DNA of 6,621 bases from the NCBI GenBank assembly GCA_964597035.1, contig CAZQWM010000072.1, forward strand, positions 1-6,621, written 5' to 3'. The position numbers and the translations under genes are program-made. This stretch comes from Fen-1362 sp964597035 (lineage in GTDB: Bacteria > Planctomycetota > Phycisphaerae > Sedimentisphaerales > Anaerobacaceae). Positions within the stretch are counted from its first letter, which is position 1. Every line of letters begins with the position of its first letter. The notes beneath the pieces are model-generated. The model was not told where the DNA came from. It searched no databases and worked only from the letters and a program-made list of their open reading frames with translations. Below are positions 1 through 6,480 of the stretch, one piece after another.

Positions 1-2039
1 ATCCGGCCGGAGTGCCTGCCGATGATGCAGCAGGACCGCGGATTGTATCGCCACTCGTCCGGCCCCAAGTCCGTAAGCTGCACAAGACCTTCGATACCGA
101 GCTTTTTTGACTGAACAAAGACGCCGAAATTAGTCAGCCCGGTAACAACACAGTCAAGCTGCTCGCCGATTTTGCCGGCCAGCATCTGCAATATCAAAAC
201 CGTCTTCAGCTCGTGCTCGGCATCCTCCGCCCGCTCCTCGGTAAAGGTAATATGCTTGCCAATCTGTGCCAATTCCTGGCTGTCGAGAACCTCCTCCGGC
301 GATGCTGTTTCAAGATTACCCCTCAGATAACAATCAAGCGCACGATGAACGAGCAGGTCGGCATACCGCCGAATCGGGCTGGTGAAATGACAATAAAGCT
401 TTGAAGCCAGGGCGTAATGGCCTATATGCAGCGGCGAATACACCGCCCGCTCCAAACTGCGCAGCACTACGATATTTATGGCTAAAGAGCTGTCGGTCCC
501 CTTGACGGCCCCTAAAAGATGCTGCAAATCCGCCCTGCCCGGCTGCCTCGGCAAGCTAAGTCCCAGAGACTTTACCAGCTCGCTTAGGTTCTGCATCGCC
601 AGACCATCCGGCTCCGGATGAATCCGCCGCATAAAAGGGACGTTGTGCCGGTCAAGAAGCGTCGCTACCGTTTCGTTGGCCTCCACCATAAACATCTCGA
701 TTATGGTATGCGGATAGCTCGCATCCGCCGGACACGCGTCGGCAACCCTGCCCGACTCATCCAAAATAATCTCCGTCTCCGGCAAATCCAGGTGCAGCAT
801 CCCGTGTTTGTCCCGCCGCTTCTCGATGATGAGGGACAATTTTTCCATATCCTTCAACAGACCGAGCACCTCCGGCTTTATGCCCTTGGTGTGTCCCTTC
901 AGCACCCTGTCAACCTGCTGATACGTCAGCCGCTGAGTCGAACGGATTACGCTGTTACGATACCGGCGGTCCAATATCTTGCCCTGGTCGTCGTAGGTAA
1001 TATAGACGCTTTTAGTAAACCTCGGCTGGTCCGGCTGAAGACTGCACACGCCGTTGCTGAGCATCTCAGGAAGCATCGGCAAAACCTTTCCCGGCAGATA
1101 TACGCTGTTGCCGCGGTTTCGCGCCTCGGCATCGAGCGGCGTCCCCGTCCCCACGAACGAGCAAACGTCTGCGATATGCACACCCAGCACCCAGTTGCCT
1201 TGTTGGTCTTTCTCCAAACTTATCGCATCGTCGAAATCCTTAGCATCGGGCGGGTCTATCGTGACTATCACCTTGCCGGTAATATCGTCTCTATCCTGAA
1301 TATCCGCGGGGTCGAATTCCGTCGCTGCCTTATGCGCCTGATAAATGCAACCGTCGTCGAACTCGTCCGGCAAATGGTACTGCCGGATAATCGAACTGAT
1401 TTCGCTTTCATATCGCCCTGCCCTGCCCAGCACCTCGACTATCACTCCGCGAGCAAGGTACTTCTCCGTCGGATACGAGAGTATCTCGACAACCACCTTG
1501 TCTTTGTCCTTAGCCGACTTGGCCGTAACGTCATTGACGGTTATCGGCTCGACAAAACCCGTCCCGTCCGGCTGAACAATCCAGCCCTCAGTTTTCCTCG
1601 ACAGTGTGCCGACGAATCTGTTGCGCCCGCGTTCAAGAATCTCGACTACCCTGCCGCTGTATCTGACCTGCCCGCGCCGCTGCGTCTTTTCCACAACCTT
1701 GGCAACCACGACGTCGCCGGTCATCGCCTCCATACTCTCGCCGGGCGGGATGAACAAATCCGCGTGGGCACTCGACTCCAGAGGACTGACAAAGCCAAAA
1801 CCCTTCGGATTGGCCCTGAAGGTCCCGGTAATTCTGCCTGAAAGCCCCGGCAGCCCCACCGTGCTGCCGCCGCCGAGAACTACCTGCCCGTTTTGCCGAA
1901 GCTCGTCGAAGGCCTCTTTGAACTCAGCAAAATCTTCCGGCCCGACACCCAATATCTTAGCCAACTGCCCGACCTTGGCCGGCGCATAATCAGACCGCTT
2001 TAACAATTTCAAAATCTTATTCTTGTAAACTTCTCGCAT
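1..2039 (-). CDS. rnr: Ribonuclease R (3'-5' exoribonuclease, RNB family), C-terminus cut by window edge
   Basis: Processive 3'-5' hydrolytic exoribonuclease that degrades structured RNA (rRNA fragments, mRNA) in the cytoplasm. The reading frame is open from the ATG at 2039 to the left edge, giving 679 residues. Domains in order: an N-terminal winged-helix-like region (about 1-60, MREVYKNKILKLLKR...), a cold-shock OB fold starting near GRITGTF (residue 68, with KGFGFV), and the RNB catalytic domain (about 250-570). The metal-binding motif TIDPPDAKDFDD places Asp at 262, 268, 270 and 271, with the same spacing as the four catalytic Asp of E. coli RNase R. GNSVYLPGKVLPMLPE begins at 310 and HFTSPIRRYADL at 551. 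An S1 domain begins near 620 (NFGVFVQ, GIEGLVQL) and is cut. The motif wording favours RNase R over RNase II. Upstream in-frame codons reach a TGA at 2109-2111 with no other start, so ATG 2039 is chosen. Its Shine-Dalgarno is weak (GGA 8 nt upstream). E. coli RNase R is about 813 residues, so roughly 40 or more residues are missing here. Confidence 0.96.
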   Translation of the reverse strand, partial: MREVYKNKILKLLKRSDYAPAKVGQLAKILGVGPEDFAEFKEAFDELRQNGQVVLGGGSTVGLPGLSGRITGTFRANPKGFGFVSPLESSAHADLFIPPGESMEAMTGDVVVAKVVEKTQRRGQVRYSGRVVEILERGRNRFVGTLSRKTEGWIVQPDGTGFVEPITVNDVTAKSAKDKDKVVVEILSYPTEKYLARGVIVEVLGRAGRYESEISSIIRQYHLPDEFDDGCIYQAHKAATEFDPADIQDRDDITGKVIVTIDPPDAKDFDDAISLEKDQQGNWVLGVHIADVCSFVGTGTPLDAEARNRGNSVYLPGKVLPMLPEMLSNGVCSLQPDQPRFTKSVYITYDDQGKILDRRYRNSVIRSTQRLTYQQVDRVLKGHTKGIKPEVLGLLKDMEKLSLIIEKRRDKHGMLHLDLPETEIILDESGRVADACPADASYPHTIIEMFMVEANETVATLLDRHNVPFMRRIHPEPDGLAMQNLSELVKSLGLSLPRQPGRADLQHLLGAVKGTDSSLAINIVVLRSLERAVYSPLHIGHYALASKLYCHFTSPIRRYADLLVHRALDCYLRGNLETASPEEVLDSQELAQIGKHITFTEERAEDAEHELKTVLILQMLAGKIGEQLDCVVTGLTNFGVFVQSKKLGIEGLVQLTDLGPDEWRYNPRSCCIIGRHSGR

Positions 2040-2050
2040 CTTCGGTGTCC

Positions 2051-2088
2051 AAAAACAAAACGCCCAGTCGTCCCCACCGCAACTGGGC
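2051..2088 (-). terminator. Intrinsic-type terminator between rpsT and rnr
   Basis: On the minus strand a 7-bp GC-rich stem (GCCCAGT, 2088-2082, pairing with ACTGGGC, 2068-2062) closes a 13-nt loop. It is followed by G and then the T-rich tract TTTTGTTTTT (2060-2051). This is the classic rho-independent layout for transcripts coming from the TPR-rpsT side. On the plus strand the hairpin is not followed by T residues, so it is one-directional. It ends 11 nt before the rnr ATG, so any rnr transcript that starts upstream must read through it, which suggests a partial terminator or attenuator. Confidence 0.75.
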
Positions 2089-2196
2089 TCTCTCGGCGGA
2101 ACTTTGCCTCATCAAACATCAGGCCTCGCCGCCGCAACAATCGGATTTTCGCTCTCCTGGTACGTTGCGTCCCCGACCGCAAACAGATTATCCTGT

Positions 2197-2472
2197 CTAT
2201 CCCGCCTTTGCCCTCAGCGTGTTAAGCTTTTTGGCAAGGCGAGACTTCTTGCGGGCGGCCGTCCGCTTGTGCATCGTGCTCGTCGATGAAACCTTATCGA
2301 GCCGCTGGGCCACTAACCGAAACTGCTCGCCCGCCGCCTGCACGTCCCCCTTGGATAACGCCGTCTCAAATCGCTTTATCTGGGTTTTGACCGTGCTCTT
2401 GCGCACACGGTTAATCATTCTTCTTTTGGCGTTCTGCCTTATCCGCTTCTTTGCCGACAATGAATGTGCCAC
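2197..2472 (-). CDS. rpsT: 30S ribosomal protein S20
   Basis: Small-subunit ribosomal protein that binds 16S rRNA early in 30S assembly. The 91-residue product has the usual S20 length and composition. It is very basic, opens with MAHSLSAKKRIRQNAKRR and carries the C-terminal conserved stretch MHKRTAARKKSRLAKKLN, as expected of the three-helix S20 fold. The start codon is GTG at 2472, preceded by a strong Shine-Dalgarno GGGAG (2483-2479) six nt upstream; the family N-terminus (MA.S.SAKKR) fixes this start. It lies 28 bp downstream of the TPR gene on the same strand, which suggests co-transcription, and is followed by a terminator before rnr. A non-AUG start recalls E. coli rpsT, which starts with UUG and is autoregulated in translation; whether that applies here is inference. 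Confidence 0.97.
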   Translation of the reverse strand: MAHSLSAKKRIRQNAKRRMINRVRKSTVKTQIKRFETALSKGDVQAAGEQFRLVAQRLDKVSSTSTMHKRTAARKKSRLAKKLNTLRAKAG

Positions 2473-2500
2473 TTCAATCTCCCAAAACCGTTAAAACTTC

Positions 2501-3904
2501 TTACTGAGATGACGATTCCTTTCCGTCGTTTCTCAGCTTATCCACACGCTGCGAGACGTCCCTGTACCCGAAATCAAGCTGGGCGATTCTGCGATACACC
2601 TCAAGGGCCTTGGCCCTGTCGCCCTGCTCCTCATAACAGCGCCCAAGATTATACCGCAATTCCTTGCCGATGTCGTCATCTTTTCTTTCATGAGATTCTA
2701 TCGCCTGGGTAAAAATGTCAATCGCATCCGCAAACCACCCCTTCATAAAGAAGCAAAGCCCTATTTTGCCCATGGCCGCTATCCTGTGCCTCGGGTCTTT
2801 CTGGGCCTCCTGGAGCAGCGGAATCGCCTCATCGTATCTCTTGTTGCGGACCAGCCGGATGGCGTATTCGAACTTTACCTTAAGGTCCGTGGGGTAGTTT
2901 TTAACGCAAAGACCGTAATGCTCCAGCTCCGCCCTATTCAACTGCGACATCACGCCCGCCAGACGGGATTTGGCCATGCGGTCCTCGGGATAGGCATCGA
3001 GAAATGCCTGCACCTCTCTGAGCTTGCGTTTGAACTGACCTATTCGAACAAGGCCGGCATGCTGCTTGAAGCTGAAATCCTGCCTCTTCCTGTACGCATC
3101 CTCCAGCAGTCTTACCGCTTCCTCGTCGGCCTGGTCAGTGCCGTAATCCGCCAGCGCCGAAGCCAGCGCGAATATATTCGTCGACAGCTCCGGCTCCTGC
3201 TCATAGGCCTTTCTCACTGCTTCGAGAGCCGACACGCGGTAGTCTTCGGTCTTGACAACCGCCTGCTGGGAATGAAGCTTATCCTGTACCTCGCGGTCCT
3301 TGATGGACTTGCGGAAGTCTCCTTCCTGGTCGTACTTACCGCGCGAAACAGTAAGCTCAGCCGAAAGTCTCTGCACCTCGTCGGCTATTTCAGCGTCCTC
3401 GGGCCGCAACCGAGCCGCGTATTGACAGGCCATAACCGCCATGTCCCAATGGCTGATTGCAGCATACGAATCCTTCAACAATATATACATATGAAAAGAG
3501 GGTGACTCCGACGCGTTATTCGCCGCAAACAGCAGGTCCGCTATCCACTTGGCGGTTTTATGATACCCCATTGCCACCGCTGATTTGAGCATCGTCTCGG
3601 CGTAGGGCAAATGGTCGGGGTCCTTGGCCAGAAGGTATTCGGCGTTGAGCATCTGCTCAAGGGGCTCCTTTGCCCGCATATGTTTCATCCTCTCCCGAAG
3701 CGACGGCTTTTTGCCACCCCTGACCTGTCGTATCAGCGCAAGCTCCCGCAGCCGCAAATGACCCTCCTGCAACGCGTCGGGAGTGCACCGCAGCCCTTCG
3801 ATATACATATCTATCGCATAGTCGAAGTTGCCGCTGGCGCCCACCTCTGCTGCACGCTCAAAAAACAACTTGGTCTTGCTATTGTTGTCGTTATCCTGCG
3901 GCAT
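2501..3904 (-). CDS. TPR-repeat protein of unknown function, upstream of rpsT
   Basis: Cytoplasmic tetratricopeptide-repeat protein of 467 residues; no signal peptide or membrane segment is visible. TPR units are visible at about 18-46 (GNFDYAIDMYIEGL), at 344-373 (KRYDEAIPLLQEAQKDP), at 376-406 (GLCFFMKGWFADAIDIFTQA) and at 415-446 (YNLGRCYEEQGDRAKALEVY). More degenerate helical repeats lie around 136-172 and 240-340. A charged linker lies near 185-220. No catalytic domain is seen, so a scaffold or protein-interaction role is likely. A TTG codon at 3916 could add four residues, but ATG 3904 is preferred because GGAAGAG (3914-3908) lies just upstream as its Shine-Dalgarno and overlaps that extension. 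It is the first gene of a probable operon with rpsT and is divergent from glyA. I do not recognise a named family, and no specific function can be given. Confidence 0.9.
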   Translation of the reverse strand: MPQDNDNNSKTKLFFERAAEVGASGNFDYAIDMYIEGLRCTPDALQEGHLRLRELALIRQVRGGKKPSLRERMKHMRAKEPLEQMLNAEYLLAKDPDHLPYAETMLKSAVAMGYHKTAKWIADLLFAANNASESPSFHMYILLKDSYAAISHWDMAVMACQYAARLRPEDAEIADEVQRLSAELTVSRGKYDQEGDFRKSIKDREVQDKLHSQQAVVKTEDYRVSALEAVRKAYEQEPELSTNIFALASALADYGTDQADEEAVRLLEDAYRKRQDFSFKQHAGLVRIGQFKRKLREVQAFLDAYPEDRMAKSRLAGVMSQLNRAELEHYGLCVKNYPTDLKVKFEYAIRLVRNKRYDEAIPLLQEAQKDPRHRIAAMGKIGLCFFMKGWFADAIDIFTQAIESHERKDDDIGKELRYNLGRCYEEQGDRAKALEVYRRIAQLDFGYRDVSQRVDKLRNDGKESSSQ

Positions 3905-3946
3905 TGGCTCTTCCAAAAAGCACTTTCAGATGGCTCCCGCACATCC

Positions 3947-3974
3947 ATCGTAATCTTCGGCCAAATCCTGTCAA
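3947..3974 (-). promoter_or_regulatory. Candidate sigma-70 promoter for the TPR-rpsT operon
   Basis: On the minus strand there is a perfect -35 hexamer TTGACA (3974-3969), a 16-nt spacer, and a -10-like TACGAT (3952-3947, 4 of 6 matches to TATAAT). Transcription would start near 3940 and leave a leader of about 36 nt before the ATG at 3904. It is placed correctly in the divergent intergenic region, but the call rests on sequence match alone. Confidence 0.5.
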
Positions 3975-4003
3975 CAAATTAATCCCCTGTGGCGGATAAG
4001 GGC

Positions 4004-4032
4004 TTGTGTTCAAATCGGGACTTTGATATAAA
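4004..4032 (+). promoter_or_regulatory. Candidate sigma-70 promoter for glyA
   Basis: TTGTGT (4004-4009; 3 of 6 matches to TTGACA) is followed by a 17-nt spacer and TATAAA (4027-4032; 5 of 6 matches to TATAAT). Start of transcription would be near 4039, giving a leader of about 30 nt. That leaves no room for a riboswitch before the ribosome binding site GGAGAAG at 4057-4063, which sits 5 nt before the glyA ATG. Confidence 0.5.
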
Positions 4033-4068
4033 CCCACCCATCCGGAACTAATTTATGGAGAAGATTGT

Positions 4069-5340
4069 ATGATTACGGCCCTTGAACAGTATGACCCCCA
4101 AATCTACGAGCTGATAAGGCAGGAGGCCGCACGCCAGAGCGGCTGTGTTCGGCTTATCCCTTCCGAGAATTACGTCTCAAAAGCCGTTATGCTCGCAAGC
4201 GGAAGTTGCCTGACAAACAAATACGCCGAAGGTTATCCCGGCAAAAGGTACTACGAGGGACAACAGGTTACCGACCTTATCGAGACCCTTGCGCAGCAGC
4301 GGGCAAAGAAGGTATTCAAGGCCGACCACGCCAACGTTCAGCCATACTCCGGCTCTGTGGCCAACCTCGCTGCGTATCTCGCCCTGGCAAAACCAGGCGA
4401 TACCATTATGGGCCTCGCCCTGACACACGGCGGTCACCTTACACACGGCTGGAATGTCAGTGTCACGGGCAGGATTTTCAATTCTATGCAATACGGCGTC
4501 AGCCCCGAAACCGGCAGGTTCGACTACGACCAGATTAGGGAACTGGCAAAAAAGAACAGGCCGAAAATCATTATCTCTGGAACAACCGCCTACCCCAGAG
4601 CAATCGACTTTGAGATATTCGGTGATATCGCGCGAGAAGTCGGCGCATACCACGTAAGCGACATAGCACACATCGCCGGCCTTGTCGTCGGCGGTATCCA
4701 CAAAAGCCCCGTCCCCTACGCCGACATAGTCTCGACAACCACTCACAAAACCCTGAGAGGTCCCCGCGGCGGCATGCTGCTTTGCAAAACCGAGCACGCC
4801 AAGAAGGTCGACAAATCCGTCTTTCCCGGCCTGCAGGGCGGCCCACATATGCACACGCTTACCGGAATCGCCGTCGCCTTGGGCGAGGCCGATACGCCGG
4901 AATTCGGCGCATACGCAAAGCAAATTGTCAAAAATGCCAAAGTGCTGGCCGAAAAGCTCCTCGAACACGGTTTCAATCTCGTCTCGGGCGGCACCGACAA
5001 CCACCTCATACTTATCGATTTGAGAAACAAAAACATCCCCGGCAAGAAATTCGCAAAAGCACTCGACAGGGCCAGAATTGTATCCAACTACAATACCGTA
5101 CCCAACGACCCCGCACCGCCGGCGAATCCCAGCGGCCTGCGCATCGGAACACCCGCAATAACAACGCGAGGTATGAAGGAAGAACAGGCCAGGCAAATCG
5201 CAAGCTTCATAGCCAAAGTAGCTGAGAATATCGACAATGAATCGGTAATCGAACAGGTCGCAAAAGATGTGCTGCTTTTGTGTTCGCATTTCCCTGTGCC
5301 GGACCACTTTATCATCCCGAACAAAGAAAATCGCTCATAG
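4069..5340 (+). CDS. glyA: Serine hydroxymethyltransferase
   Basis: PLP enzyme that interconverts serine plus tetrahydrofolate with glycine plus 5,10-methylene-tetrahydrofolate, the main source of one-carbon units; cytoplasmic. At 423 residues it is near the usual length (E. coli 417). The Schiff-base lysine is K227 in STTTHKTLRGPRGG. The PLP-stacking His is H123 (THGGHLTHG), and the D198/H201 pair lies in SDIAHIAG. Y52, E54 and Y62 lie in the KYAEGYPGKRYY signature, and the carboxylate-binding Arg is R358 (GLRIGTPAITTRG). All align with E. coli residues at a 2-5 residue offset. After RYY the sequence is EGQQ rather than the common GG(C/N)E, a mild divergence. The start ATG has a strong Shine-Dalgarno (GGAGAAG, 5-nt spacing). 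The gene is divergent from the TPR-rpsT operon and probably shares its transcript with the following gene, as no terminator is seen after it. Confidence 0.97.
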   Translation: MITALEQYDPQIYELIRQEAARQSGCVRLIPSENYVSKAVMLASGSCLTNKYAEGYPGKRYYEGQQVTDLIETLAQQRAKKVFKADHANVQPYSGSVANLAAYLALAKPGDTIMGLALTHGGHLTHGWNVSVTGRIFNSMQYGVSPETGRFDYDQIRELAKKNRPKIIISGTTAYPRAIDFEIFGDIAREVGAYHVSDIAHIAGLVVGGIHKSPVPYADIVSTTTHKTLRGPRGGMLLCKTEHAKKVDKSVFPGLQGGPHMHTLTGIAVALGEADTPEFGAYAKQIVKNAKVLAEKLLEHGFNLVSGGTDNHLILIDLRNKNIPGKKFAKALDRARIVSNYNTVPNDPAPPANPSGLRIGTPAITTRGMKEEQARQIASFIAKVAENIDNESVIEQVAKDVLLLCSHFPVPDHFIIPNKENRS

Positions 5341-5353
5341 GAACAAACGCCGA

Positions 5354-5446
5354 ATGCTTCAGGCACTGCTCGGCAAACTGGGCAAATTAAACAACAGAAC
5401 CCAAAACAGATACCTGTTCCCGGACACCTCCGGTGGATACTTATGA
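5354..5446 (+). CDS. Possible 30-codon small ORF between glyA and the oxidoreductase-like gene
   Basis: ATG at 5354 opens a 30-residue frame (MLQALLGKLGKL..., ending ...PDTSGGYL) whose TGA (5444-5446) overlaps the next gene's ATG (5443) as ATGA, a typical arrangement for translational coupling. It begins 13 nt after the glyA stop. AGGA (5339-5342) is a possible but somewhat distant Shine-Dalgarno (11 nt). Third codon positions are mostly G or C, as in the neighbours. No family is recognised. An ORF of this length in a 102-bp spacer can easily arise by chance, so this is a weak call; a coupling leader peptide or no gene at all are both possible. Confidence 0.22.
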   Translation: MLQALLGKLGKLNNRTQNRYLFPDTSGGYL

Positions 5447-6480
5447 ACGGCCCACCCCTAAAAACCGCTGTTCTGGGTCTAAACAACACAGGCAAAATGC
5501 TGCTCGAAGCCGCCCTGCAAACCGAATGTCTCAACGTCACCGCTGTAGCCGATAGTGATACCAACCTCGCCCAGCAAATAGGCACGTCTTATGGTTGCGC
5601 CTTCTACGATGATTATCGCCAGCTTATAATCCAGAACCAGCTTGATTGCCTCCTTGTCGCGGCGCCGACTTACACCTGCGCTGAATACATAATCACCGCA
5701 TTGAAAAAGAAATTCAATATTTTCAAAATCCCTCCTCTGGCGCGAAACTTCGGCGAATCGGCTGAATTCGCCAAACTGGCACAGACCGAGGGCGTTAAAT
5801 TTGTCGTCGCAAACCTCGACCGACTCGCACAAAGCGCCCTCGCAATGAGAACGCACATCCTGAATAAACAGGCCGAACGGGTATTCTTCATTCTCGCAGC
5901 CGCCGGCTCGCCCGCCTCCGATTCGCCCCAGGCAAACTGGCGAAACGACCCCATCCTTGCCGGAGGAGGGACAATCCTCCACGACTGCTGGGACACTATC
6001 GACCTGATAACCTCGAATTTCGGCATACCACAACAGGTATATTGTGTCGCAGGCAGCACCGCCCCGGACAGGCAGCAGCGACTTTACTTGACGGAAGATA
6101 CTGCGGTTATCACAATGAAATTCAGCGATACGCTTTCGGGGACTCTGCTCGCAGGCCGGGCAGCCGAAAACTCCGGCAAACAGCCGCAAAAATATCTAAT
6201 CGCTCATAGTCAGGATACTCTGCTCAAATGCGACGACAACCATTTTGAAGTTACCGGTGCAAAGGGACGAACGCGCCGTAAACGCTTCGACGATGACTAC
6301 CCTGGCAGGATGAAAAAAGCCCTCGAAAATTTCGCCGCCGGTCTGCTCTCACCCGACAAAAACATCCTCATCAGCACCGTCGGTGAAAATCTTAAAAATA
6401 TGGCCGTAATCGAAGCAGCATATCTGTCTGCCCGGACCGGTATGCCCGAAGAACCCGCCAGAATCCTCAAAATCGCATAG
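5443..6480 (+). CDS. Divergent Gfo/Idh/MocA-family oxidoreductase-like protein
   Basis: 345 residues with the two-domain layout of Gfo/Idh/MocA NAD(P)-dependent sugar oxidoreductases. The N-terminal Rossmann fold is AVLGLNNTGKMLLEAA (9-24), with the dinucleotide glycines partly kept (G12, G17; the middle Gly is N14), then VTAVADSD (D37) after the second strand. The C-terminal domain carries WRNDPILAGGGTILHDCWDT (166-185) and closes with NMAVIEAAYLSARTG (319-333), both family hallmarks. The usual EKP motif is KIPP here (95-98), removing the catalytic Lys. The usual D-x-G-x-H after GGG is H180-D-C-W-D184, so the Asp and His are exchanged. Ordinary dehydrogenase chemistry is therefore doubtful. 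No signal peptide is seen. The start ATG has a Shine-Dalgarno GGTGGA (5432-5437) 5 nt upstream. It is downstream of glyA on the same strand, perhaps co-transcribed. The substrate is unknown. Confidence 0.85.
   Translation: MNGPPLKTAVLGLNNTGKMLLEAALQTECLNVTAVADSDTNLAQQIGTSYGCAFYDDYRQLIIQNQLDCLLVAAPTYTCAEYIITALKKKFNIFKIPPLARNFGESAEFAKLAQTEGVKFVVANLDRLAQSALAMRTHILNKQAERVFFILAAAGSPASDSPQANWRNDPILAGGGTILHDCWDTIDLITSNFGIPQQVYCVAGSTAPDRQQRLYLTEDTAVITMKFSDTLSGTLLAGRAAENSGKQPQKYLIAHSQDTLLKCDDNHFEVTGAKGRTRRKRFDDDYPGRMKKALENFAAGLLSPDKNILISTVGENLKNMAVIEAAYLSARTGMPEEPARILKIA

Noticed and set aside
618..1841. 407-residue plus-strand ORF opposite rnr
   Set aside because: It lies in the frame codon-aligned with rnr on the other strand, and its product is Arg/His/Leu-rich without domains. 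rnr uses few codons whose complement is a stop, so this is a shadow.
2045..2494. 149-residue plus-strand ORF across the rpsT region
   Set aside because: It covers rpsT and the terminator in antisense; rpsT is unmistakable, so this frame is chance.
2690..3505. 271-residue plus-strand ORF opposite the TPR gene
   Set aside because: It is antisense to clear TPR repeats, with no ribosome binding site or recognisable domain; the coding evidence is on the minus strand.
3905..3916. TTG start at 3916 adding four residues to the TPR protein
   Set aside because: The extension overlaps the likely Shine-Dalgarno GGAAGAG of the ATG at 3904, and ATG is the commoner start.
4033..4056. Glycine or tetrahydrofolate riboswitch in front of glyA
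   Set aside because: With the candidate promoter the leader is only about 30 nt, too short for either aptamer, and no matching conserved core was seen.
4177..5307. 376-residue minus-strand ORF opposite glyA
   Set aside because: It is codon-aligned antisense of a certain glyA gene, has no family resemblance and an odd composition (Cys, Gly and Val rich). It is a shadow.
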